Assembly: GCF_003544895.1 (NCBI RefSeq)
Contig: NZ_CP032125.1
Location: forward strand, 2,928,001 to 2,992,000
Length of the DNA: 64,000 bases
Reading direction: 5' to 3'
Source: Profundibacter amoris
GTDB taxonomy: Bacteria; Pseudomonadota; Alphaproteobacteria; Rhodobacterales; Rhodobacteraceae
Positions 54,301 through 63,194 of the stretch are shown here, piece by piece. Made by a program: the position numbers and the translations under genes. Positions within the stretch are counted from its first letter, which is position 1, and every line of letters starts with the position of its first letter. The notes beneath the pieces were generated by a model. The model was given only the letters and a program-made list of their open reading frames with translations, had not been told where the DNA came from and made no database searches.

Positions 54301-55434
54301 ATGACCAGTATCAGTCAGGTCGCAAAACCCGCATCCGCGTTGCCGTTCTGGATATCGCTGGGCGCCGTGCCGCTGGCCCTTGTCGGCGCGATTTATGGCG
54401 GCAGGTGGACGGTTCTGCTGGCGTTTTACGGCTGGACGGCGGCCTCGGTTCTGGACGCGCTGCTGGGTCTGAACGAAAACAACCCCGATACAGAAACAGA
54501 CGAGGCCGACCTGTTCTGGTACCGCCTGGTCACGCTGATCTGGTTCCCGATCCAGTTTGCACTGATCTTTGGCATGATCTGGTGGACGGCGAATACCACC
54601 CACCTGTCCCTGCTGGAAAAGATCGTTCTGTTCTACGGCGTTGGCGCGGTTTCGGGCAGCACCGGCATTGTCTATGCGCATGAATTGATGCACCAGAAAA
54701 CCCGTCTGGAACGCTGGCTGGCCGATCTGCTGCTGGCCACAGTGCTTTACAGCCATTTCCGCAGCGAACACCTGCTGGTGCATCACATCTATGTCGGCAC
54801 CCCGCGCGATGCGGTGACCGCGCGCTATAATGAGGGGTTTCATCAGTTTTTCCCACGCGTGCTGCGCGAATGCCCCGCCTCGGCATGGCAGGCCGAAAGC
54901 AGAATGCTGGCCCGCAAGGGGCTGGGAGCGTTCCACCCCTCCAACCCGTTCTGGCGCTATGCGGTTCTGCAAGCAGCGGCGCTGGTTCTGGCGTGGTATC
55001 TGGGCGGCTGGGCCGGTGTCGGGTTCTTCCTGTTCCAGGCGTTCATCGCCATCTGGTATCTGGAGCTGACCAACTATGTCGAACACTACGGATTAACCCG
55101 CAAACATCTGGGTGACGGGCAGTATGAGCACGTCAAACCGCACCATTCATGGAACGCGGCGCATACCGCCTCGAACTGGTTGCTGATCAACCTGCAACGC
55201 CATTCCGACCACCACTACAAACCGGCCCGCCGGTTCCCGCTGTTGCAAACCTATTCCGAAGCAGACGCGCCGCAACTGCCACGCGGCTATCCCCTGATGA
55301 CGGCGCTGGCGATGATGCCCCACCTGTGGCGCCGCCGCATGAACCCGCGCGTGCGCCAATGGCGGGCGATGTATTATCCCGAAATCACCGACTGGGAGCC
55401 GTATAAAAAGGGCACCACGCCGCTACCGCGCTAG
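54301..55434 (+). CDS. alkB: Alkane 1-monooxygenase
   Basis: Integral-membrane non-haem diiron hydroxylase, 377 residues, with four to six hydrophobic helices and the AlkB histidine boxes: HELMHQ (about residue 125), HLLVHHIYVG, NYVEHYG and LQRHSDHHY. It hydroxylates the terminal carbon of alkanes or related chains, and needs rubredoxin and rubredoxin reductase, neither of which is near. ATG 54301 is used (GGAG 6 nt upstream). Only 57 nt after mutY, but there is no functional link. Confidence 0.92.
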   Translation: MTSISQVAKPASALPFWISLGAVPLALVGAIYGGRWTVLLAFYGWTAASVLDALLGLNENNPDTETDEADLFWYRLVTLIWFPIQFALIFGMIWWTANTTHLSLLEKIVLFYGVGAVSGSTGIVYAHELMHQKTRLERWLADLLLATVLYSHFRSEHLLVHHIYVGTPRDAVTARYNEGFHQFFPRVLRECPASAWQAESRMLARKGLGAFHPSNPFWRYAVLQAAALVLAWYLGGWAGVGFFLFQAFIAIWYLELTNYVEHYGLTRKHLGDGQYEHVKPHHSWNAAHTASNWLLINLQRHSDHHYKPARRFPLLQTYSEADAPQLPRGYPLMTALAMMPHLWRRRMNPRVRQWRAMYYPEITDWEPYKKGTTPLPR

Positions 55435-55437
55435 GGG

Positions 55438-57816
55438 TCAAATATCCAGTACCCGCCCCGATGTCAGCCCGTTCACCTTTTCCACAATCGCCGCCGCATC
55501 AATACCGTAGTGGTGGTACAGATCGCCAATCGTGCCGGTCTGGCCGAAGTGCTCGACCCCCAGCGGGATTGTCCGGTGCCCCTGCACCGCCCCCAGCCAC
55601 GCCAGAGTGGCCGGATGCCCGTCAATCACCGTGACAATCCTGCAATGCGGCGGCAGGTCCGCCATCAGGGTTTCGATATGCCCCCGCGCCGCCGCCTGCC
55701 CGCGCGAGCGCGCCCGTTGCGCCGCCGTCCAGCCCGCGTTCAACCGGTCCGCCGATGTCACCGCCAGCACCCCGACATCACGCCGCCCGCCGCCAATGAT
55801 ACCGGCCGCCTTGATCGCTTCGGGGGCGACAACCCCCTGATAGGCAATCACAACCTCGCAATTCGGCCCCGGTTTGCGCAGCCAGTAGGCCCCGTCGATG
55901 GCCCCCTGCCTGAAATCCTGATCCACCCGTTTTCCGGGCTGTTCCAGCGGATTGGTGGACAGGCGCAGATAAACCGAGCCGCCGGTTTCATCGCGCAGCC
56001 ATGTGCGCTCGTCCGGATCCGGCTCGCCGTCCTTTTGCATATATTCAAAGGCCCATTGCATGATCACCGCCAGCTCATCGACAAAGGCAGGCTCGAACGC
56101 GGCAAGGCCATCCTGCGACATGCCGATCAGCGGCGTGCCCACCGATTGATGCGCACCCCCTTCGGGCGACAGGGTGATCCCCGACGGGGTGCCCACCACA
56201 ATGAAACGGGCGTCCTGATAGCAGGCATAGTTCAGCGCATCCAGACCACGGCACACGAAGGGGTCATACAGCGTGCCAACCGGCAGCAGGCGTTTGCCAA
56301 ACAGGCTGTGCGACAGCCCCGCCGCGCCCAGCAGCAAAAACAGGTTCATCTCGGCGATACCCAGTTCGATATGCTGGCCCTCGGGCGCGAAATCCCATTT
56401 GGCGGTTGAGGGGATGTTTTCGGCGCGAAAGGTATCTTCCAGTGGCTGGCGGGCAAACAGTTTGCGCCGGTTCACCCAGGGGCCAAGGTTGGTGGTGCCC
56501 GTCACATCGGGCGAGGTGGTGACGATCCGCTGCGCCAGCTTGCTGTCCCCGCGCGCCAGATCGTCCATGATCTTGCCAAAACCCATCTGCGTCGACATCT
56601 CGCGCCCCGTGGCCAGCGCAATATCGGGCACCGGTACAGCGTCATCATGGAAACGCCGCCGGCCCTTGGCGAAAAACGGCGCCTGATCCAGAAACCCTTG
56701 CAAGGCGGGCACGTCCGGAACCGTGGCGAACGGCTCCCACTCCTGCCCCTCGGGCACCCCCATGTGTTTTTGCCAATCCGCCATCTGCGCGTTGGTCATC
56801 AGCCCGCCGTGGTTGTCCTTGTGTCCGGCAATCGGCGTGCCCCAGCCCTTGACCGTATAGGCCAGAAAACAGACCGGCCGGTCGTGATCGATGCTGGCGA
56901 AAACCTCGCTCATGGTTTCCACGCAATTGCCGCCAAGGTTCTCCATCAGCGCGGCCAGTTCCGCATCACTGCGCGATTCAATCAGCGCCGTGACGTCCCC
57001 CTGATCGCCCCGATCATCCAGCAATCGCTGCCGCCACACAGCCCCGCCCATATAGGTCAGCGCCGAATACATCTGGTTGGGGCAGTTGTCGATCCAGTCG
57101 CGCAATGCCTCGCCGCCCTTTTCGCGAAACGCCGCCCGCTGCAAACTGCCGTATTTCACCCGCACCACATCCCAGCCGAAGGCATCGAATATCTTTTCGA
57201 TCCGCGAAAACAGCCCCTCGCGCACGATCCCGTCCAGCGACTGGCGGTTATAATCAATCACCCACCAGACATTGCGCAGATCGTTTTTCCACCCCTCCTG
57301 CAAGGCCTCGTAAACATTGCCCTCGTCCAGTTCCGCATCCCCCACCAGCGCCACCATCCGGCCCATCGGCAGATCACGGCCCCAGTCCTTGGCCTTGATG
57401 TAATCCTGAATGATCGCCGCAAAGGATGTCATCGCCACCCCCAACCCGACCGAGCCGGTCGAGAAATCCACATCATCCACATCCTTGGTGCGGCTGGGAT
57501 AGCTTTGCACGCCACCAAAGCCGCGAAAGTTCCGCATCTTTTCCAGCGGCAGGTTGCCCATCAGATATTGCATCGCATGAAAGACCGGCGAGGCATGGGG
57601 TTTCACCGCCACCCTGTCCTGTGGCCGCAGCGCGCTGAAATAGAGCGCCGTCATAATTGACACCATCGACGCGGACGAGGCCTGATGCCCGCCCAGTTTG
57701 ATCGCGTCCTCTTTCGGGCGGATGTGGTTGGCGTGGTGGATCATCCAGTGCGACAGCCAAAGCAGACGTTGTTCGATGGTTTTCAGGTGGGATGTGGTCA
57801 TTTGTTCGGAATCCAT
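55438..57816 (-). CDS. AceE-type 2-oxoacid dehydrogenase E1 component (homodimeric)
   Basis: A 792-residue thiamine-diphosphate enzyme related to AceE and transketolase. The ThDP motif is visible (LVGDAELDEGNVYEA ... WVIDYNRQS, about residues 190-225), and the transketolase-like middle (EGQHIELGIAEMNLFLL) and C-terminal domain follow. It is shorter than E. coli AceE (887). No E2 or E3 gene is nearby. A divergent Lrp/AsnC regulator stands next to it, as in the Pseudomonas mdeR-mdeB locus for 2-oxobutyrate oxidation; the similarity in layout is an inference, not proof. ATG 57816 is chosen; ATG 57801 is possible. Confidence 0.85.
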   Translation of the reverse strand: MDSEQMTTSHLKTIEQRLLWLSHWMIHHANHIRPKEDAIKLGGHQASSASMVSIMTALYFSALRPQDRVAVKPHASPVFHAMQYLMGNLPLEKMRNFRGFGGVQSYPSRTKDVDDVDFSTGSVGLGVAMTSFAAIIQDYIKAKDWGRDLPMGRMVALVGDAELDEGNVYEALQEGWKNDLRNVWWVIDYNRQSLDGIVREGLFSRIEKIFDAFGWDVVRVKYGSLQRAAFREKGGEALRDWIDNCPNQMYSALTYMGGAVWRQRLLDDRGDQGDVTALIESRSDAELAALMENLGGNCVETMSEVFASIDHDRPVCFLAYTVKGWGTPIAGHKDNHGGLMTNAQMADWQKHMGVPEGQEWEPFATVPDVPALQGFLDQAPFFAKGRRRFHDDAVPVPDIALATGREMSTQMGFGKIMDDLARGDSKLAQRIVTTSPDVTGTTNLGPWVNRRKLFARQPLEDTFRAENIPSTAKWDFAPEGQHIELGIAEMNLFLLLGAAGLSHSLFGKRLLPVGTLYDPFVCRGLDALNYACYQDARFIVVGTPSGITLSPEGGAHQSVGTPLIGMSQDGLAAFEPAFVDELAVIMQWAFEYMQKDGEPDPDERTWLRDETGGSVYLRLSTNPLEQPGKRVDQDFRQGAIDGAYWLRKPGPNCEVVIAYQGVVAPEAIKAAGIIGGGRRDVGVLAVTSADRLNAGWTAAQRARSRGQAAARGHIETLMADLPPHCRIVTVIDGHPATLAWLGAVQGHRTIPLGVEHFGQTGTIGDLYHHYGIDAAAIVEKVNGLTSGRVLDI

Positions 57817-57887
57817 GATTGCGGGGGTTGCCGGATTATACCGGTTTGGCCGATAGTGTGTCCTTGCTATTTCACCCCATGAACAGG

Positions 57888-57920
57888 TATTCCTTGGGTT
57901 AAATCCCTGCATAAGGAATA
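57888..57920. promoter_or_regulatory. Inverted repeat in the Lrp-AceE-like divergent region
   Basis: TATTCCTT and AAGGAATA, a perfect 8-bp pair separated by 17 nt, lie just before the regulator start; the right arm also provides its ribosome site. It is a candidate Lrp-type autoregulatory site. Confidence 0.4.
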
Positions 57921-57927
57921 TATCGTA

Positions 57928-58395
57928 GTGAATACCCCCAACATTGACGAATTTGACGTGAAAATCCTCAGGGCTTTGCAGCTGGACGGCCGCATGTCCG
58001 TGCAGGAACTGGCCCAGACCGTCGGCCTAAGTGCGACGCCGGTTTCGCGGCGGGTGAAAAAGCTGGAAGATGCGGGCGTGATCCACGGCTACAGCGCCCT
58101 GATCGACGAAACATTACTGGGGTTCGGGGTGTCTGTGTTTGTCTCGGTCCAGTTGGACAAACAGGTGGACGAAGCATTGGCCGTGTTCGAGGCCAGCATC
58201 AAGGAATTTCCCGAAGTGGTGGATTGCTGGCTGATGACCGGCAATCGCGATTACCTGCTGCGCATCGCTACACGCGGGTTGGCGGATTTCGAACAGTTCA
58301 TGACCGGCAAACTGACCAAAATCCCCGGCGTTGCCTCGCTTGAATCCTCGATCCCGTTGCGACGTGTCAAATCCGGTCTGGCGCGCACCCCATAA
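57928..58395 (+). CDS. Lrp/AsnC-family transcriptional regulator
   Basis: A 155-residue feast/famine regulator: N-terminal HTH_AsnC (residues ~6-66; ILRALQLDGRMSVQELAQTV, LSATPVSRRVKKLEDAGVI) and C-terminal RAM ligand-binding domain (~70-150; VDCWLMTGNRDYLLRIATRG). The start is GTG 57928 with AAGGA. It is divergent from the E1 gene (111 nt) and so probably regulates it in response to an amino acid or keto acid. Confidence 0.93.
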   Translation: MNTPNIDEFDVKILRALQLDGRMSVQELAQTVGLSATPVSRRVKKLEDAGVIHGYSALIDETLLGFGVSVFVSVQLDKQVDEALAVFEASIKEFPEVVDCWLMTGNRDYLLRIATRGLADFEQFMTGKLTKIPGVASLESSIPLRRVKSGLARTP

Positions 58396-58464
58396 AGGAA
58401 CGCCCCCGAAATCTTCAAATGATAGCTGCGGAAAGCAAACCTATCCCCTTGCACCCGTCATTTT

Positions 58465-58608
58465 GCAAAAATGACAGCGCCCGACCTCCCCACGGAGGGC
58501 GCTACGCGGCGTTGCACCTGATTGATAGATAAATGATTTACGTAACCCGTCCGGCAAGTGGAACATGTTGCGCCACGCACCCTCCAGGTCGGGCGCTGCC
58601 ATTTTTGC
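58465..58608. repeat. MITE-like 144-nt unit with 23-bp inverted ends
   Basis: The first 23 nt (GCAAAAATGACAGCGCCCGA and following CCT) recur inverted at 58586-58608 with one mismatch, within the 254-nt gap between the Lrp gene and the hydroxyacid dehydrogenase. Inside it lie palindromic repeat copies B (58477-58502) and C (58576-58596). No reading frame is seen. Confidence 0.6.
58477..58502. repeat. Palindromic GCGCCC...GGGCGC repeat, copy B
   Basis: 26 nt; equals the reverse complement of 23322-23349 apart from two single-base gaps. A further shortened copy lies inverted at 58576-58596. Confidence 0.65.
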
Positions 58609-58649
58609 GCGTTGGTTCAATTTGCATAGGTCACTTTCAAAGAAAACAG

Positions 58650-59636
58650 CTACAGCATCGCCGGAACCACCTGATCGGGCGGGCGGTGGCCATCGGCAAA
58701 TGTCTTGATGTTGATGATCACCTTCTCGCCCATCTCGGCGCGCCCCTCGACCGTGGCCGACCCCATATGCGGCAACAGAACCACATTTTTCAATGCCTGC
58801 AAACGCGGGTTGATATCGGCCCCGCCCTCGAACACATCCAGCCCCGCACCGGCAATTTCACCGGCCCGCAGCATCCGCGTCAGGGCGTTTTCGTCGATCA
58901 CTTCCCCGCGCGAGGTATTGACGATCACCGCATTGTTCTTCATCAGCTTCAGACGCCGTGCATTCATCAGATGGAAGGTGCTGGGCGTATGCGGGCAATT
59001 GATCGAAATAATGTCCATCCGCGCGACCATCTGGTCCAGACTTTCCCAATAGGTCGCTTCCAGCTCGGATTCGATATCGGCATGTAACCGGTGGCGGTTG
59101 TGGTAATGCACCTGCATCCCGAAGGCCGCTGCGCGTCGCGCCACCGCCTGCCCGATCCGGCCCATACCCAGAATACCCAGCCGCCGGCCACCCAGACGCC
59201 CGCCCAGCATCGCGGTCGGGGACCAGCCCTGCCAGTCGCCGGATTGCATCAGGGCCAGCCCCTCGGGAATCCGCCGCGTCACCGCCAATATCAACGCCAT
59301 CGTCATATCGGCGGTGTCCTCGGTCACGACACCGGGGGTGTTCGATACCAGCACCCCGAGCTGGCGGGCGGTCTGCACATCGATATGGTCAATCCCCGCA
59401 CCGTAATTGGCGATCAGCCGCAGCTTGTCCCCCGCCTGTGACAGCATCGCCGCATCAATCGTATCGGTCAGGGTAGGCACCAGAACATCGGCCCGTTTCA
59501 TCGCCGCGACGATTTCATCGCGGCTCATCGGGGCATCGGATTCGCGCAGTTCCACATCGAACAATTCCTTCATCCGGGTTTCGACAACCTCGGGCAACCG
59601 TCGCGTTACAACAACACTCAATCGTTCAGCGGGCAT
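58650..59636 (-). CDS. D-2-hydroxyacid dehydrogenase (glyoxylate/hydroxypyruvate reductase type)
   Basis: NAD(P)-dependent reductase of 328 residues. Visible are the Rossmann turn LGILGMGRIGQAVARRAAAFG (about residues 150-170), NRHR for cofactor phosphate, the substrate/catalytic Arg in NTSRGEVID, Glu in GAGLDVFEGG and His in LLPHMGSATVEGR. It is closest in type to D-glycerate dehydrogenase/GyaR. ATG 59636 has AGGGAG 8 nt upstream. Exact substrate is unproved. Confidence 0.92.
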   Translation of the reverse strand: MPAERLSVVVTRRLPEVVETRMKELFDVELRESDAPMSRDEIVAAMKRADVLVPTLTDTIDAAMLSQAGDKLRLIANYGAGIDHIDVQTARQLGVLVSNTPGVVTEDTADMTMALILAVTRRIPEGLALMQSGDWQGWSPTAMLGGRLGGRRLGILGMGRIGQAVARRAAAFGMQVHYHNRHRLHADIESELEATYWESLDQMVARMDIISINCPHTPSTFHLMNARRLKLMKNNAVIVNTSRGEVIDENALTRMLRAGEIAGAGLDVFEGGADINPRLQALKNVVLLPHMGSATVEGRAEMGEKVIINIKTFADGHRPPDQVVPAML

Positions 59637-59755
59637 GATGCACTCCCTTAATATCTTTCTTTGACGCAGATTTGGTCGTAGAGTGGCGCAACAATCGACG
59701 GGGCACAAGAACCCCGCATGGTTCAAAGGCAAAAAAGGCAAGGTATCGGGTAAAG

Positions 59756-60289
59756 ATGGGCAGGATTTTCCCTTTGCGCATGTTCGCAATCATCATCGCA
59801 ATCGTTTTCGCCAGCAGTTTGGCGGGTATTGGCCATGCCGACACCGTTGGAGAGGGTGGCGAACGCGGCCCGGTCACCAACCTGCCGATCCCGCGCTTTG
59901 TGTCGCTCAAGGCGGCCGAGGGCAACGTGCGCCGTGGCCCCAGTCTGACCCACCGTATCGACTGGGTGTTCAAACACCGCAGCATGCCGCTTGAAATCAT
60001 CGCCGAATACGGCCACTGGCGCCGTGTGCGCGACCGCGATGACCAAGGCGGCTGGGTGCATTATTCGCTGCTGTCCGGTGTGCGCACCGTGATCGTCGAG
60101 GAAGATTTGCTGACCCTTTACGCCCGCCCCGACCCCAAATCACGGGAAAACGCCCGTCTGGAAATGGGCGTGATCGCACGGCTGGGGAAATGCACTATCG
60201 ACTGGTGCCGCTTAAGTGTGGACGGCCAGCGCGGCTGGGCGCGCAAATCGGGGCTATGGGGCGTGAAACCGGACGAGATCAGGGAATAA
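59756..60289 (+). CDS. Exported SH3-domain (SH3b) protein
   Basis: A 177-residue protein with an N-terminal hydrophobic signal (FAIIIAIVFASSLAGIGHAD) and two bacterial-SH3-like modules (FVSLKAAEGNVRRGPSLTHR ... GGWVHYSLLSG and LLTLYARPDPKSRENARLE ... GQRGWARKSGLWG). SH3b domains often bind peptidoglycan or proteins in the periplasm. ATG 59756 or 59780 may be the start. Its 3' end overlaps the convergent M3 peptidase gene by 11 nt. Confidence 0.85.
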   Translation: MGRIFPLRMFAIIIAIVFASSLAGIGHADTVGEGGERGPVTNLPIPRFVSLKAAEGNVRRGPSLTHRIDWVFKHRSMPLEIIAEYGHWRRVRDRDDQGGWVHYSLLSGVRTVIVEEDLLTLYARPDPKSRENARLEMGVIARLGKCTIDWCRLSVDGQRGWARKSGLWGVKPDEIRE

Positions 60290-62291
60290 GCCCCCGTCCC
60301 TTTAACAGCGCCTTAACCCCCGGCATCCGCCCGCGAAATGCGGTGTATAATTCCTCGGGGTCGCGTGAACCGCCAGCCGACAGGATGTGCTTCTCCAGCC
60401 GTTTCGCCATCCCGGGATCAAAAGCGCCGCCCGCGTCCTCGAAGGCCTCGAACGCATCGGCGTCCATCACCTCGCTCCACATATAGCTGTAGTAGGCGCT
60501 GGAATAGCCGTCGCCGGAAAACACATGCGCGAATTGCGGCGTGGCGTGGCGCATGCGGATGGCGCGGGGCATGCCGATGCTGTCCAGAACCCCGGCCTGT
60601 TTGACCATCGGATCAGCCGGAGCCGCACCGCTATGGAACTCCAGATCAACCAGCGCCGAGGCCACATATTCCACGGTCGAAAACCCCATGTCATAAGTCC
60701 CCGCCGCGAGCAGGCGCTGCAACAGGTCCGCAGGCATCGCCTCGCCGGTTTCGGCGTGGGTTGCGAATTTTTGCAACACTTCGGGCACTTCCAGCCAGTG
60801 TTCGTACAGTTGGCTGGGCAGTTCCACAAAATCCCGCGCCACCGACGTGCCGGACACGGATTCATAGGTCACATCCGACAGCATCTGGTGCAGCGCATGG
60901 CCGAATTCGTGAAACAGCGTGCGGGCATCGTCAAACGACAACAATGCCGGATCGCCCTTGGTAAAATTGCAGACATTCACCACGATCGGGCGCACATCCC
61001 CGCCCAGTTTGCGCTGGCTGCGCATCGCCGAACACCACGCGCCCGAGCGTTTCGAGCCACGGGCGAAATAATCGCCGATGAATACCGCCAGATGCTTGCC
61101 GTCCCGTGTCACCTCCCAGGCGCGGGCGTCCTCGTGATACAGCGGCACATCCAGCGGGGTAAATTCCAGCCCGAACAGGCGGTTGGCGCTGTCAAAAGCT
61201 GCCTCGATCATCCGGTCCAGTTGCAGGTAGGGTTTGATCTCGGCTTCGTCCAGATCATGCTCGGCCTTGCGGCGATTTTCGGAATAATAGCGCCAGTCCC
61301 AGGCCTCCAACTCGCCGTTCACGCCATCGGCGTGCATCATATCGGTCAGAATTTCCGCATCACGGTTGGCCGCCGCTTTGGCAGGTTCCCAGACCTGCAT
61401 CAGCAAATCGCGCACCGCTTCGGGTGTCTTGGCCATCTCGGTTTCCAGCTTGTAGGAGGCGAAATCCGCATAGCCCAGCAATTCCGCCCGCTCCTGCCGC
61501 AACGCGAGCGTTTCGGCGGCGATGGCGCGGTTGTCGGTTTTGCCGCCATTGGCACCACGCGCAACAAAGGCTTCATAGGCCTTTTGTCGCAAATCACGGC
61601 GGGCCGAGAATTGCAAAAATGGCGTGATCAGGGATCGCGACAAGGTGATCACATGGCCCTTAACACCCTTTTCCGCCGCTGCCCCTTTGGCCGCATCCAG
61701 CAGGAAAGCGGGCAGACCGTCCAGATCCTCCGGCCCAAGTTGCATGAACCAGTCCCGTTCATCCGCCAACAGGTTCTGGCTGAACTGCGTGCCCAGAACC
61801 GCCAGCCGTTCCAGCACCTCTTTCAACCTGTCCCGCGCCGCCCCTTGCAACTGTGCCCCGGCCCGCACAAACCCGCGCCGGTGCAGCATCAGAACCCGCG
61901 CCTGTTCCTTTGTCAGGTCCAGATCGGCGCGTTGTTTCCACAGGGTTTCGACCCGCTGGAACAATGCCTCGTTCATGCTGATTTCCGACGAATAGGCGGC
62001 CAGTTTCGGCGAGAAATCCCGCTGCAACTCCTCCCGCTTTTCGGTGCTATCCGCGCCCGCCAGATTGTAGAACACCGACAAAACACGTCCCAGAGAGTCC
62101 TCTGCCAGTTCCAGCGCCTCAATAGTATTTTCAAATGTCGGCGCGTCCGCATTGCCGGCAATCGCCGCGATATTTTCCCGCGCCTCCTCCATCGCAGCAT
62201 CGAATGCCGGCGCGAAATCATCGTCCTTAATACCGGCAAAGGGGGGCAGTTGAAACGGCGTGTCCCAGCGGGACAATAGCGGGTTGGTCAT
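60279..62291 (-). CDS. M3-family oligopeptidase (Dcp/PrlC type)
   Basis: Zinc metallopeptidase that degrades short peptides in the cytoplasm, 670 residues, the length of dipeptidyl carboxypeptidase/oligopeptidase A. The zinc motif is HEFGH in TLFHEFGHALHQMLS (about residue 462), with the third ligand expected in the following FVELPSQLYEHW, and GYSSAYYSYMWSEV near the end. No signal peptide. ATG 62291 follows AAAGGAG. It lies 55 nt after the ABC permease gene with no terminator, so it may be cotranscribed with amino-acid uptake. Confidence 0.94.
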   Translation of the reverse strand: MTNPLLSRWDTPFQLPPFAGIKDDDFAPAFDAAMEEARENIAAIAGNADAPTFENTIEALELAEDSLGRVLSVFYNLAGADSTEKREELQRDFSPKLAAYSSEISMNEALFQRVETLWKQRADLDLTKEQARVLMLHRRGFVRAGAQLQGAARDRLKEVLERLAVLGTQFSQNLLADERDWFMQLGPEDLDGLPAFLLDAAKGAAAEKGVKGHVITLSRSLITPFLQFSARRDLRQKAYEAFVARGANGGKTDNRAIAAETLALRQERAELLGYADFASYKLETEMAKTPEAVRDLLMQVWEPAKAAANRDAEILTDMMHADGVNGELEAWDWRYYSENRRKAEHDLDEAEIKPYLQLDRMIEAAFDSANRLFGLEFTPLDVPLYHEDARAWEVTRDGKHLAVFIGDYFARGSKRSGAWCSAMRSQRKLGGDVRPIVVNVCNFTKGDPALLSFDDARTLFHEFGHALHQMLSDVTYESVSGTSVARDFVELPSQLYEHWLEVPEVLQKFATHAETGEAMPADLLQRLLAAGTYDMGFSTVEYVASALVDLEFHSGAAPADPMVKQAGVLDSIGMPRAIRMRHATPQFAHVFSGDGYSSAYYSYMWSEVMDADAFEAFEDAGGAFDPGMAKRLEKHILSAGGSRDPEELYTAFRGRMPGVKALLKGRGLIP

Positions 62292-62346
62292 GGGGGAATC
62301 TCCTTTGCCCGCCACGCTAGAACCACCACAAAGCAAGGTCCAGCCC

Positions 62347-63141
62347 TTACGGGTATTTAGACCGCATCCGCCGTTCCAGCCGCCGCAGCAGAAGAGACAG
62401 GGAAACCGTCATCACCAGATACAGCAGGGCCACCACATTATAGGTTTCGAAATAGCGGAAATTACCGGCCGCTGTCACCTTGCCCAGCTGTGCAATATCC
62501 GAAACCCCCAGCACCGACACCAGCGATGAATCCTTGATCATCGCAATGAAATCATTGCCAAGCGGCGGCATGATAGTCCGGAACGCTTGCGGGAAAACGA
62601 TAAACCGGAAGCGGTGCCAACCACTCAATCCCAACGCTTTTGATGCCTCGATCTGACCCTCGTCCACCGACAGCAGACCGGCGCGAAATACCTCGGCGAT
62701 AAAGGCGGAATAGCCGATCATCAGCGCAATGATTGCCCGCCACATCAGCGAAAAATCCCGCGTGCGGATCGGGTCAAACCCCAGCCCCTCGGCAATCCAG
62801 TTCCAGAAATGCACCAGCGCGGGGCCGAACACAAAGGCCACATACAACAGCAGCACGATCATCGGGATGCCACGGATGATTTCGATATAAAACCGTGCCA
62901 ATTGCCTGAAAACGATGAACCGCGACATGGTGCCGACCGCCAGCAACAGCCCGAAGAACGAGGCCAGCGCAAAGGCCACCAAGGTCACGAATATCGTCAT
63001 ACCGATGCCGCGCGACAGGGTGCTTAGCACCTGCGCATACAGATCATCCGCAACCACGCGATACATCAGATAGGCGCCCAGCCCACCGGCCAGAACCAGC
63101 CAATAGGGGAAATCCTTGTCTTGGGAAGGGGGTGTAATCAT
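62347..63141 (-). CDS. Polar amino-acid ABC transporter permease
   Basis: Inner-membrane permease of the HisMQ/GlnP class, 264 residues, with about five or six hydrophobic segments, and the EAA loop (EASKALGLSGWHRFRFIVFP) that contacts the ATPase. Downstream of the binding-protein gene across an attenuating terminator. The ATPase gene is not in the window and may lie beyond 64 kb. Confidence 0.94.
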   Translation of the reverse strand: MITPPSQDKDFPYWLVLAGGLGAYLMYRVVADDLYAQVLSTLSRGIGMTIFVTLVAFALASFFGLLLAVGTMSRFIVFRQLARFYIEIIRGIPMIVLLLYVAFVFGPALVHFWNWIAEGLGFDPIRTRDFSLMWRAIIALMIGYSAFIAEVFRAGLLSVDEGQIEASKALGLSGWHRFRFIVFPQAFRTIMPPLGNDFIAMIKDSSLVSVLGVSDIAQLGKVTAAGNFRYFETYNVVALLYLVMTVSLSLLLRRLERRMRSKYP

Positions 63142-63146
63142 TAATC

Positions 63147-63174
63147 AAAAAGCCCCGGCACAACTGGCCGGGGC
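63147..63174 (-). terminator. Intercistronic terminator between binding protein and permease
   Basis: On the minus strand GCCCCGGC and GCCGGGGC form an 8-bp stem with a 7-nt loop followed by TTTTT. Position suggests partial termination so that the binding protein is made in excess. Confidence 0.85.
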
Positions 63175-63194
63175 AATCCTTTTATTTCAGGCGT

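Noticed and set aside
60387-62279. Long plus-strand open frame (630 codons) opposite the M3 peptidase
   Set aside because: It is a shadow of the HEFGH peptidase gene: low-complexity composition, no family features, no ribosome site.
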